Source: Rutidosis leptorrhynchoides (taxonomy: Eukaryota; Streptophyta; Magnoliopsida; Asterales; Asteraceae). From it: 64,000 bases of DNA. Each line of letters begins with the position of its first letter. Positions within the stretch are counted from its first letter, which is position 1. The position numbers were made by a program, and so were the translations under genes. The notes beneath the pieces are model-generated. The model ran no database searches and was not told the DNA's origin. It saw nothing but the letters and a program-made list of their open reading frames with translations. Of the stretch, positions 34,912-45,318 are shown piece after piece. Location: contig NC_092340.1 of assembly GCF_046630445.1 (NCBI RefSeq), positions 24,254,001 through 24,318,000 on the forward strand, written 5' to 3'.

Positions 34912-35450
34912 CTAAGGTGGGTTTCATTGCTCCCTTTTTAATTGCTTTTGCAATATATATTTTTGGGCTGAGAATACATGCAATTTATTTTAAACTCAAT
35001 GGATACAAGTACATACTTAATTCTACACTGAGTTTGAACCGAAAATCCCTTAGCTTTGGTAATTAGTAGCTGCCAGTACATAGGATATGGACTGGTAGGC
35101 GCGAATAACAGTATATGGATCCATAGGGCTTGACATCCCCGTCCGAGCTAGAGCGCTAGCCTTTTAACGGACGTGTGTTATTTGAGTTTAGGACACGTTG
35201 GTTTGCGTGTATTAAAACGAATGGGGTATTTATCATTATAACGTTAAAGTTTAGTTACCAGAGTTCTCTATTACGTAGAATCTATTGACAAACTTTTGAT
35301 AAACGTTTCTGGATGAAACAACTGAAATCTTGTGATCCATTTTTATATACAAATTATGCGGAACACTAAAACTATGAACTCACCAACCTTTGTGTTGACA
35401 CTTGTTAGCATGTTTATTATCAGGTTTCCTAGAAGTCTTCCGCTGTTTGC
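34912..35450 (+). other. Conserved LTR core (family D copy)
   Basis: Ordered words shared with A and B: gctcccttttt, gctgagaatacatgca, atacaagtac, ggcgcgaat, gatccatagggcttgacatcccc, gcgctagc, actcaccaacct, gtgttgac, tttattatcaggt and cttccgctgtt. Confidence 0.7.
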
Positions 35451-35769
35451 TTATATGTTAGACAAGCTATGTGCATGGAGTCATACATGGCATATTTTTC
35501 AAGGAAACGTTGCATTCACCAAATCATCACCATGTATCTTATTTTGACTGCATTGTCAACGGAAGTACTATTGTAAACTATTATTTACGGTGATTGTCTA
35601 TATGTAGAAATCATCAGATGTCGAAAACCTTTGATTTAAATATTCATTTATGGTGTGCCTTTTTAAAAGAATGCAATATTTACAAAATGTATCATATAGA
35701 GGTCAAATACCTCGCAATGAAATCGATGAATGACGTGTTCGTCCATATGGATTTGGAGCGATCGTCACA

Positions 35770-35849
35770 TACTACCACGTCATGCAGAGCCTTTGGGCAT
35801 CCAATAACACTTAAACCATTCAAAATTATTGCGTTACCCCAAGGATCTT
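35770..35849 (+). pseudogene. Short pol C-terminal remnant of A1
   Basis: After the duplicated TACTA of the solo LTR, a short stretch reads KPFKIIALPQGSYLP, which looks like the GPFKII...YRLELP segment between integrase and chromodomain in family B. Only about 20 residues match loosely, so this is tentative. Confidence 0.35.
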
Positions 35850-36510
35850 ATTTGCCACACCTGTTGGAATGATGCTCTTTCTTACATAACTCTAAGTCCT
35901 GAATTATTCCAAGAGATTCTCATCTAGTGATATTAACACCATCAGTATTCCGACTTTAAAATTAGTCATAACTGTTTGGCATTTTGAAAAGTCAAGAAGC
36001 GATTAACTTCTCGTTTTCATGCTCTATCCTTCATACCTCACTTTTTAGCAACGGCTTCGCACGTGAATATTTTTGGCCCAAAGACTTATGTCCTGATAAT
36101 TATAAAAACTACATTTAATTCATTAGTTTTCATTACCTAGTAACATGTCACCCGATGACTCAAAGATTTTTCACTCTATCTTTTTCAACTTGTAACCTCT
36201 GAAATACAAAAAACTATGTTTATCAAAAAAATTACACGTTTATTTGTGCGGTCCTCCCTAGATTTATGGACAAATGAAAGTAATAAAATTTTTCTGTCAC
36301 TTATGTGATTTATAAAATCATATATGTATGTATATAATTAAATTAATAAATTTAACCTTACTTATTTTGGTTAGTACATACTAAGTTACACCTTCAAATT
36401 ATTTAAAAATCGCTCCCTTATTGAGTTGTTTAACTTAAGTCAAATAGTTTTGTGCAAAATGGTACATGTTGTACATACTTCTAAATTTACTAAGAACTTT
36501 GTTCCGTTTA
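35850..36510 (+). repeat. Diverged direct repeat in A1, right copy
   Basis: Counterpart of 31985-32660. The two copies differ in many substitutions and small indels. Noncoding in all frames I could follow. Confidence 0.65.
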
Positions 36511-37910
36511 TGTTGTCACATCAAATGTTTAAAGGTTTTTTCAAAACTTCCTTGGTTGATTTTATTAAAGGTTTTCGTATTAGTCTACACCATGTATGGA
36601 TCACACTTCTTCTCGTCCTCCATTTAGGGATGAAGCTTACCATTAAGATCTTTGTTAAAAACTCTTGAGCCACTTTGGATGGCAGTTCTATAAAATTTGT
36701 TAGGAAGTCTTTGTGCTTATAAAATGTTCCTTTTAAGGTTAGACATGGCAAAAACGAGGGCCAATAAATCAGTTTTCTGAGGTACACTCAGTGTTCACCC
36801 TATTGTAGGAAAGGCACTAGGTGGGTTTCTACTCTCAATATTTCACGACTAATCGCAACACCCTCATAAACATCATCTCTATGAATCGGTATGTTGAGGT
36901 ACAAGAAATCATTTTTGGAGATTCTTTTCACTTGGAGTAAACCATTCTTTATGACCAAGGGTTCACGTATTTTCTCATCCGCGCATCCCCTTAAGTATAA
37001 GGATAAATTCAGATCAACTCGCTCGTTGTACGAAGAGTTCACTCTCGTTCAAAGATCACACCTTTCGTGCGATTTTCTTTCGAAAATGTAATGTAAAACA
37101 CTTTAAAAATCTATGAATCTTGTTATCCTCTTGGAAGGGACTGCTTAAAACATCTATAACACTGATGTGGTTACTCTATATATTTCTTCCTTCGTTGGGT
37201 GCAACTATATGTTGTTCTAGTCAATGATAACCCTAACTTCGGCATGTAACCGAAGGCGAATAGTTACATTATGGAACTGTGCTTTCATTTCATCCAAGGA
37301 TAAGTTCACATACAGTATGTTAAACTGGGTGATATCCTTCATTGTTCGTTCAGACCATCCTAAAGACACTATAAATAATTATGGCTTGCATTGCATATAA
37401 GTCCGATTAGTCACTTCCAGCTAAAATTTCAATTCATTTATTCAAATGAAACGGGTTCTTTATGCCTATGGTCTCCTTTCGAAATTAAGGGGTTAGTAAA
37501 ATCCGTGGCTAACACTATCCAGACATCAAATCGCATGGTTGTGATCACCATGTTTTCCATTCTATCTGTCAGCTTTATATTGCGACATGAGCGCTCAATG
37601 TTTTAGATGAGTTTGGTGACATTCATGATGCATTTCATGCATCCAGCTTACTGAAGATGTCTGTAAGGCTAAAAACATCATTTTTCCTTTTGTGGGTATA
37701 TATTCAGATGACATATTCATGTTAACAAGGAATGAAATCAATTTGTTGGTCTTAAGGTCAAGAGACTTAATTAATGGTATATACATATTCTTACTTTTAT
37801 ACGCCCAGGTACCTTTCAAGGTAAATAGCCTACTTCTGAGCCCACGAGTCTCTCGGAACTTTGATACGCTCATTCTTTTTCAAATTAGGTACCATTGTTA
37901 GTCACTCCTC
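36511..37910. other. Unassigned 3' internal region of A1
   Basis: No sense-strand retroelement domain is recognisable. The longest open stretches are on the minus strand (36521-36787, 36800-37042, 37595-37873; 80-92 aa). Two of them contain a similar LTLKGT/FTLKGT word followed by a Lys-rich stretch, which could reflect a decayed antisense ORF. I do not recognise a family, and some of these frames do not start at ATG. Confidence 0.35.
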
Positions 37911-37948
37911 AAAATTTCGGGACGAAATTTTCTTTAACAGGTGGGTAA
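37911..37948 (+). other. 3' hairpin and plus-strand primer region of A1
   Basis: A 9-bp perfect inverted repeat with a GGA loop (37911-37931) is followed by ctttaacaggtgggtaa up to the LTR. It is the same hairpin sequence as in family B, although the coding region of A1 is heavily decayed. Confidence 0.75.
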
Positions 37949-40929
37949 TGTAACGACCCGACTTTTTCGACTTATACTTTTGTGCTTGTTACTTTCACGA
38001 AACTGCGTATTTGTGCGTACTGAGCTATATTATATTCTGGGATCTTAATTCATGTTGATTACTTTCGTTTATATTTTAAAAACGTGTTTTTAAGTACATA
38101 GTTACTTAACTTGATCCTCGAATGCTTTTATGACCGTTAGTGTCACTTGACGTTTAGAACGAGCTATGTACTCTGTACACGTTTAACTTTTATCGTAATT
38201 GGAATATTATGACTACGTAAAACTAATTGTTATTTTCTAATGACAATTACTTGGCTTATTTGTTGCTTAATTACGCTTAGTAATTTGCTAATGCACATTA
38301 GTTACTCTTATTGGACTTTCTACCTTATTGGACTTAAGCTCACCCTACTCTAGCTAATGGACTTTTAAGTTAGCCCAATTTTAATGGAATTATGACCCAT
38401 TAAGAAGTATGACAAAAACCCATTAAGATGATCCAACATACTAGCATTTTTTTAACCATTACTACATATGTTGCATGGGATCCCAACAATAATCACCACC
38501 TTTAGACCACCACCATGCAAAAAGCAAAGTTTGTCCCCTACTTGTCCCCCCATAACCCACGGCCTACACACCCCTCCACCATTATAAATATCAAGCCTCA
38601 TCCTCCCATTTCACACTTGATCTCATTCTCATTTTACATACATTTGCTCTCTAATTTTCTCTCTAGTCTTTCTCACACTAAAAATTGTAAGTTTTAAATC
38701 TTCTTCTTCTTCTTCTTCTCATAATCACGACATCATCACCATATTAAGATCAAGCTTTCTAGCTTTTTGATCTTGTTATATCTTGTAGATTCAAACTTTG
38801 ATTTGAATCCTTCAAGAACATGAAAGATTCAAGCTTTCTAGCTTTGAATCTTCATTTACTTTGTTGGATCTAAGTTTTTTAGCTTATGATCTCTTTATTT
38901 TGTTAAAAAGATCAAAACTTGTGTTTATGATCTTCATGAAACTTGAAGATCTAGCCTTTTGCTATAAAGATCTTCAAAAACATAAAAGATTCAAGCTTTC
39001 TAGCTTTGGATCTTCATTACTTTGATGGATCTAAGCTTTATAGCTTGAGATCACTTTGTTTTTACTAAAAGATCAAAACTTGTATTTATGATCTTCATGA
39101 AACTTGAAGATCTAGCTTTTTGCTTTAAAGATCTTCAAGAACATAAAAGATTCAAGCTTTCTAGCTTTGAAATCTCATAATTATTTGTAAGGGACCCAAG
39201 CTTTCTAGTTTAGAGTTTCATTACTTTGTTTGATCAAATTTATGTGTCTTTCGTGTTGATTGAATCAAAGTTTGTAGCTTTAATCTTGAATAGAACTTGT
39301 AATTGTGTTAAGACTAAGAACATGATGTAACCTTGATTCATCATCCTTCTAAAACTTTTAATTGAGTTGTATTACTCCTTAGTCTTGACATTATGTGTTG
39401 ATGGTTGAAACTTGGTCAAAGTGATGCTAAAACATCAAGAGTTGTACACTTGAGGCTTATACGCATCTAGGATGAGAACCGTGATGAGCATCAAGCACCA
39501 AGAAACCCACCGGAGCACTTGTTTTCTATTTTTTGGGGTCTTATCAGACTCCTGGAGTTTCTGGAAAGTTGATTTTCAGATAGTTCGTTTCGAGTAGATG
39601 ACTTTTCGTTTAAGACTCGACTAAATTCGATATACGGTTTAGGAATTATTACCTTTCGAAAATCACTATGCCTTTGTAACGTCGTGCTGAAGATTCTGAC
39701 CTACTCGCGCTTGAACCGTCGCCACGGTCAAACGACATCGAGTTAGGATATTAAAATTGGATAGCGGTACAAGGACTCACATACAGAGCCTTGGCCACTG
39801 ACCACGCATGTTTTCGATTTGTATAGAGGTCGTAGCAGCTGTTCGAAGTCAGCCTTTTGTTTCGATCTATATTCTTGTTGAAAACTTACTTTATCTTTTA
39901 CGAATGATGATGATGATGATACTTAAGACTTAACTTATTTACTTTAAAACTTTTGGGGGCAGTATACTGACTTAGTGACCTTTGGCTTAGGTTGAGGACC
40001 TTTCGGACCGACTTACTACTTGCATACTTTTCATATCAACATTTACTGCATCTTTCACTGTGAGTTATAGCTCCCTTTCTACTTTACTATTTTTAGGACT
40101 GAGAATACATGCCCTTTTTATGTTTTACATACTAGACACGAGTACTTAAACTTTATATATGTGTGGGTGACATAACGGCATAATGATTCCCCTTAGCTCG
40201 GTAACGTATAACTATTGGTTTATGAATCGGTAGACGCGAATCTTAGATATGGATCCATAGGGTTTGACATCCCCACTCGCGCTAGTCGCGCTAGTCGCGC
40301 TAGTCGCGCTAGCATTCAACGGGTGTTTAATACTTCGTAAACTTACGCACTCGCCAAGTGTACTTTTAGTGGGTAATATTACGTTAAGTTAGTTACCGGG
40401 TGCCCACGAATAAGCATATACTTTATCATACTGATTTGAATTACTGATTTGAAACGCTGGTTTGAAGCACTAAAATCTCGTGGTCTACATTACATTATTA
40501 TTTACGATCAAACTATAGCTCACCAACATTCGTGTTGACTTTTTAAAGCATGTATTTCTCAGGTTCTTAGACGTTGTTGCTTCCGCTGTTAGACTTGCTG
40601 TTATAGTCTTGGTGTTATAGACTTGCTGTTATAGACTCGCTGTGTTAGACTTCCGCTGCATTGTTTAGAGATGTCTCAAGCATGGAAATTTTCATTTTGC
40701 ATTAACAACTTATGTTATTTACGAGCTATAGTTTTGTAATGACCTTTGTGTCATGTACTATGTTTTCTAATCGTAGAAGCACGTTATCTTTTGTAAAACA
40801 TTTGACATTGGTAAAAACGTTACTTTTCCATGAATGCAAAACTTGTTTTAAACAGTGTATAATGTTGTAACCGTGTAATGATCTTGTTGTTGATGATCCG
40901 TACATGTTGATTTTGTATGGGGCGTCACA
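37949..40929 (+). repeat. A1 3' LTR
   Basis: A 2.98-kb LTR paired with 798-3772, followed by TGTTT. It has a TATA box at 38583-38590 and the GTAAGT donor-like word after the CT-rich leader. A private 9-bp tandem repeat (tcgcgctag, four units, 40277-40312) replaces a shorter version in the 5' LTR. It is more diverged from its partner than the family-B pairs are, which fits its older age. Confidence 0.95.
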
Positions 40930-40934
40930 TGTTT

Positions 40935-42700
40935 GATTGAATCAAAGTTTGTAGCTTTAATCTTGAATAGAACTTGTAATTGTGTTAAGACTAAGAACAT
41001 GATGTAACCTTGGTTCATCATCCTTCTAAAACTCTTAAGTGAATTGCAATTCTTCTTAGTCTTGACATTGTATGTTGATGGTTGAAACTTGGTCAAAGTG
41101 ATGCTAAAACATCAAAGAGTTGTACACTTGAAGCTTACACGCATCAATGATGAGAACCGTGATGAGCATCAAGCACCAAGAAACCCACCGGAGCACTTGT
41201 TTACTGTTTTTTGGGGTCTGATCAGACTCCTGGGACTTCTGGAAAGTTGATTTTCAGATATTTCGGTTCGAGTAGTTGACTTTTCATTAAAGACTCTCCT
41301 AAATCCGATATACGGTTTAGGATCTATAGCCTTCCGAAAATCACTACGCCTTTGTAACGTCGTGCTGAAAATTCTGACCTACTCGCGGTTGAACCGTCGC
41401 CACAGTCAAACGACACCAAGTTAGGATCTGAAAATTGGATAGCGGTACGAGGACTCACATACGGAGCCTTGGCCACTGACTAAGCGTCTTTTCGATTTGT
41501 ATAGAGGTTGTAGAGGATGTCCGAAGTCAGCCTTTTGTTTCGATCTCTATTCTTGTTGAAAACTTACTTTATCTTTTACGAATGATGATGATGATGATGA
41601 TGATAATACTTAAGACTTAATTTATTTACTTTTAAACCTTTGGGGACAATATACTGACTTAGTAACCTTTGACTTAGGTTGAGGACCTTTTTGGATCGAC
41701 CAACTTACTTGTTTGGACCGACTTACTACTTGCATACTTTTCATATCGACTTATATTGCACATTCACTGTAAGTTATAGCTCCCTTTCTACTTTACTATT
41801 TTTGGGATTGAGAATACATGCATTTTTTTATGTTTTACATACTAGACACGAGTACTTAAACTTTATATATGTGTGGGTGACATAACGGCACAAAGATTCC
41901 CCTTAGCTCGGTAACGTTTAGTCATTGGTTTATGAACCGGTGAACGCGAATCTTAGATATGGATCCATAGGGTTTGACATCCCCACTCGGGCTAGTCGCG
42001 CTAGCATTCAACGGGTGTTTAATACTTCGTAAACTTACGCACTCGCCAAGTGTACTTTTAGTGGGTAATATTACGTTAAGTTAGTTACCGGGTGCCCACG
42101 AATAAGCATATACTTTATCATACTGATTTGAATTACTGATTTGAAACGCTGGTTTGAAGCACTAAAATCTCGTGGTCTACATTACATTATTATTTACGAT
42201 CAAACTATAGCTCACCAACATTCGTGTTGACTTTTTAAAGCATGTATTTCTCAGGTTCTTAGACGTTGTTGCTTCCGCTGTTAGACTTGCTGTTATAGTC
42301 TTGGTGTTATAGACTTGCTGTTACAGACTCGCTGTGTTAGACTTCCGCTGCATTGTTTAGAGATGTCTAAATCATGGAACTTTTACTTTGCATTCACAAC
42401 TTATGTTATTTTCGAGCTATGGTTTTGTAATGACCTTTGTGTCACGTACTTATGTTAATGCTCTCTATTCGTAGAAGCACGTTACCTTTTGTAAAACATT
42501 TGACGTTGGTAAAGACGTTACCTTTTGTAAAACATTTGACGTTGGTAAAGACGTTACCTTTTGTAAAACAATTGACGTTGGTAAAAACGTTGTCTTTTCA
42601 CGAATGCAAAACTTGTTTTAAAACAGCATATAGTGTTGTAACCGTGTAATGATTCTGTTGTTGATGATCCGTACACGTTGATTTTGTACGGGGCGTCACA
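40935..42700 (+). mobile_element. Family-A LTR A0, right piece
   Basis: This continues the LTR cut at position 797. The sequence after the duplicated TGTTT (40930-40934) picks up exactly where 797 left off, as a comparison with the uninterrupted A1 5' LTR near 2105 shows. It ends at 42700 with the family-A terminus gggcgtcaca and is directly followed by minus-strand LINE coding sequence, so A0 inserted into a LINE. No primer-binding site follows, which fits a solo or 3' LTR. The 5 bp after the end are CCGGA, and the matching left TSD should lie before the window. Confidence 0.9.
42479..42586 (+). repeat. 36-bp tandem triplication in LTR A0
   Basis: Three near-identical 36-bp units (42479-42514, 42515-42550, 42551-42586), each starting acgttacctttt, are followed by a partial unit. 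The A1 LTRs have a single unit at the equivalent place, so this is an expansion private to A0. Confidence 0.85.
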
Positions 42701-43835
42701 CCGGAAGTCTTCTTCGCATGGCTCGCCAAGTAAAGATACTAATTGATTGTGGTATTAGTTTATTGATCACGATTCCCATATCATTCCTTAAATGCCTGTA
42801 CAGTTTTTCATCTAGATTGCTTGCAAGAATTTTCGTGTAGAATGTACCATCTACACTTAAATTCCATCTCCAATTTTGTTGCGAATTTTGTGCACTATTA
42901 TAACTTGAAATCAGATTCAATAACATCTCGAGGTCGTCACTTCCCCTGCCAAAAGGTGAACGACTCCAGTTCCATGTTGCGTGCGGAATGGAGTCAACCC
43001 ACCTTACCCAGTCACAAACTTTAGCGTCTTTGTCTTCTTCAAGCCGGTACAACCTCGGGAATTTTTCTTTAAAACGACGATCACCAATCCAAGTATCTTC
43101 CCAAAATAATGTGTCCCTACCATCACCAATAACTCTTGCAAAAGTATTGTTAAAATTAAATCCGCAATTAATCATGTCGTTACCAACTTTAATTATATCT
43201 TTCCACGGAGAATTTCCCAAACCAACACGAAGATGATTTGAATTTCCCAACCCGCCATCCCGCCCATAAATGCTTTTTATAATCTTGACCCAAAAAGAAT
43301 TGGTTTCGGTACGAAACCTTCACCACCATTTTCCCAAAAGAGCCCAATTTTTCCCTTTTGGTGACCCAATATTTAGCCCGCCCAACCCATAAGGTAGTAA
43401 AATACTATCCCATTTAACCCAAGACATTTTTCCCCCTCACCCGACCCGCCCAAAAGAAGATACATCGCAAACCTTCAAGCAAACTGATGACACAAATGGG
43501 AGCCCGGAAAGTGGAGAAGAAGTATAACGGTAAGCTATTGAGGATCGATTTAATGAGCGTCAAACGCCCCCCGAATGACAATGTTTTAGATTTCCAACTC
43601 GAGAAACGCTTATGAAATTTCTTGATAATTGGTTCCCAAGCATTCATAGTATTCATTTTAGCCCCCACCAGTAACCTGAGATAAATGAAAGGAAGTTTTT
43701 CACATTGACATCCAAATCGGTTTGACATTGTACCCACATCTTCTTCATTTACATTAATTCTAAACAAACTACTTTTTTCAAAGTTAATTTTAAGACCCGA
43801 CACATCTTCAAAACACATTATTAAATTAGTTTAGA
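42701..43835 (-). pseudogene. LINE reverse-transcriptase remnant, truncated at both ends
   Basis: Reading leftward, the remnant starts near 43835 with DVSGLKINFEKS. WKSKTLSFGGRLTLIKSILNSLPLYFFS follows in two adjoining pieces (the end of an RT domain of plant L1-type LINEs). Then come a WVKWDSILLPYGLGGLNIGS segment with one stop, and a C-terminal zf-RVT-like part (GDGRDTLFWEDTW, WRWNLSVDGTFYTK, IFTWRAMRRRLP). Frame changes and stops break it. It ends abruptly at 42701, where LTR A0 inserted; the missing end should lie left of the window. The upstream (N-terminal) truncation fits incomplete LINE reverse transcription. Confidence 0.85.
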
Positions 43836-44128
43836 CTCCGTAGTTTTTTGTTTCTAACATATTTGAGAGTACACCTTTCGTACCAAGTAGATAATTGTAA
43901 AATGAAGGTTTTAAGAAAAGATTGGAACATTGATGAGAAGAAGATAAGGAGTATTTAACGGCTATTTATTAATGTATGTTTAAGAGAATAAAACAGAGAA
44001 AAGAAACTCATTATAAGTTTGGGGACTAAAAATGTGAACAAGAAAGTAAAAGGGTATAAACCCACATAACTGAAAGACACCATGTACTTAATTGAAAATT
44101 AATTTACTTTTAGAGTGTGTGTGTGTGT
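43836..44128. other. Sequence without recognisable features
   Basis: AT-rich DNA between the LINE remnant and the palindrome-rich stretch. I see no ORF, repeat or RNA gene. It may be true host intergenic sequence. Confidence 0.5.
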
Positions 44129-44460
44129 GGGGGGATTAAACTAGCTAGAGCTAGAGCTTGTAACTGGAGCTAGAGCTTATGAATTAGAGCTGGAGCTTAT
44201 TTTTGAAGTTGGTAGCTGGTGCTTATTATATTTTATAAGTGTTTGGTAAACTAGCTGGAGCTTATTTTTCAATTCATAAGCTCTATTTTTTCATAAGATA
44301 CTACAAGTAGCTTATTTTTTAAGAGCTTATGATTTTCATAAGCTCTACTTTTTTTGTTTACCAAACACAGCTTATGACTTGAAGCTTATTAAAATCATAA
44401 ACTCAAACTCTTATAAGCTCTCATAAGCTCCCACAAGCTCGCGTGCCAAACATACCCTTA
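44129..44460. repeat. Inverted-repeat-rich stretch (possible MITE)
   Basis: About 330 bp composed of agctt/aagctc/cataagct words that recur in both orientations, with a central palindrome (agagcttatgattttcataagctct, 25 bp region near 44321-44345, loop in the middle). The phrases gtttggtaaac and gtttaccaaac occur as inverse copies, at 44242-44252 and 44357-44367. The right edge (cgtgccaaacatacccttagg) and left edge do not form perfect terminal repeats. It resembles small non-autonomous DNA transposons of plants, but terminal repeats and TSD were not established. Confidence 0.5.
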
Positions 44461-44797
44461 GGCTTCATTGAAACCCACATCTTTAATCCTTAATCCTTTA
44501 TGAAACGAACTAGGCAAATGGAGCTGTAACTTGTAAGTGGAAATAAAAAAGGATGAAAATACCCTTTAAAAATATTATATTTAGGTGAACACTAAAACCT
44601 TCTTCTAATGATATATTTATAGTTTTATACGTAGTAATTTATAATGTATCTGCGAAGAGTCGACCTGATTGCGGTGCTTTAGTCCTGACCAGGTAATCGA
44701 TTTAAACAATAATTACTCCTTAATTGATGTACTTACTGTTGTTTTCCTTTTGATCTACCTAAAGTCAAATATATTAATATTGATCGAGAGTTGTTTA
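44461..44797. other. Sequence without recognisable features
   Basis: AT-rich. No coding, RNA or repeat signal is seen. Confidence 0.45.
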
Positions 44798-44943
44798 TGT
44801 TGACAAATATAATGTGATATCTTTGATTGATCATAAACGTGCATACAGATGGGTATTATAAACTACAGCTACACAATTCTAGAATATGAGTCAAAGCCCT
44901 ACAATGAAGAGCGGGCCGAAGCCCAACTTAATATCGGCTAACA
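44798..44943 (-). repeat. Copia 3' LTR (right boundary clear, left boundary tentative)
   Basis: On the minus strand the LTR starts TGTTAGCCGATA at 44943, immediately after the purine tract GCGGGGGGA. The left edge at 44798 (tgttgac, giving ...CA on the minus strand) is a guess; the true end could lie further left. Confidence 0.45.
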
Positions 44944-45318
44944 TCCCCCCGCAGTTGGAGCGGGAGTACGACGGAGGCTCAAACTGGATCGAAAATCATC
45001 AAACAAGGCATACGGAAGTCCTTTAGTGAAGATGTCAGCGAACTGAAATCTGGACGGGACATGTAAGACGCGAACCTGCCCCTGTGCAACTAAGTCTCTG
45101 ACAAAGTGAATGTCGATCTCGATGTGCTTAGTTCGTTGGTGTTGAACTGGGTTAGAAGCAAGATATACGGAGCTCACGTTATCACAGTAGACCAATGTGG
45201 CGGAAATGAGTGGGCAGTGAAGCTCACGAAGTAAGTTGCGAAGCCAGCATGTCTCCGCAACGGCATTAGCAACTCCTCTATACTCGGCTTCGGCACTGGA
45301 GCGTGAAGGAGTGAGTTG
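44938..45318 (-). pseudogene. Ty1/copia Pol C-terminus (RNase H), cut by B3
   Basis: Reading leftward from 45318: SSAEAEYRGVANAVAETCWLR, then LVYCDNVSSVYLASNP, QRTKHIEIDIHFVRDLV and FADIFTKGLP. These are diagnostic of the copia RNase H domain (catalytic Glu in SSAEAEY, catalytic Asp in YCDN, Asp in HIEIDIHF). The frame is open to a TAG at 44938-44940 that lies within the first bases of the 3' LTR. At 45318 it ends at the LTR of B3, so upstream Pol should continue beyond B3 and C, right of the window. No stop is seen in this part, suggesting a not very old copy. Confidence 0.9.

Larger units (their letters stand above)
32797..35769 (+). mobile_element. Solo LTR of family D
   Basis: It starts tgtgatgacccgg and ends gatcgtcaca (2973 bp), with TACTG before and TACTA after, a near-perfect 5-bp duplication. 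No internal region is present, so it is a solo LTR left by LTR-LTR recombination, or at least not a full element. It has a TATA box at 33740-33746, a large TTA microsatellite, a donor-like GTAAGC near 34190, and the conserved core ending tttattatcag|gt at 35422-35423, 346 bp before the end. Confidence 0.8.
798..40929 (+). mobile_element. Ty3-type LTR retrotransposon A1 (complete ends, decayed, host of nested insertions)
   Basis: Two LTRs in direct orientation (798-3772 and 37949-40929), each starting tgtaacgacccg and ending gggcgtcaca, are flanked by the identical 5-bp duplication TGTTT (793-797 and 40930-40934). A Met-type primer site follows the 5' LTR, and a hairpin plus plus-strand primer region precedes the 3' LTR. 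The element landed inside another LTR of its own family (A0). Its internal region is split by B1 (4506-30337) and by a family-D solo LTR. The remaining coding sequence is a degenerate gag, protease and integrase remnant with RT and RNase H deleted, so A1 cannot be autonomous. The family relation to B (similar primer site, leader and 3' hairpin) suggests a chromovirus-type Ty3 element, but too little pol survives to be sure. Confidence 0.95.

Noticed and set aside
42437-42649. 70-aa frame with three repeats of a TLVKTLPFVK-like unit
   Set aside because: It is created by the 36-bp noncoding triplication (36 is divisible by 3); no protein evidence.
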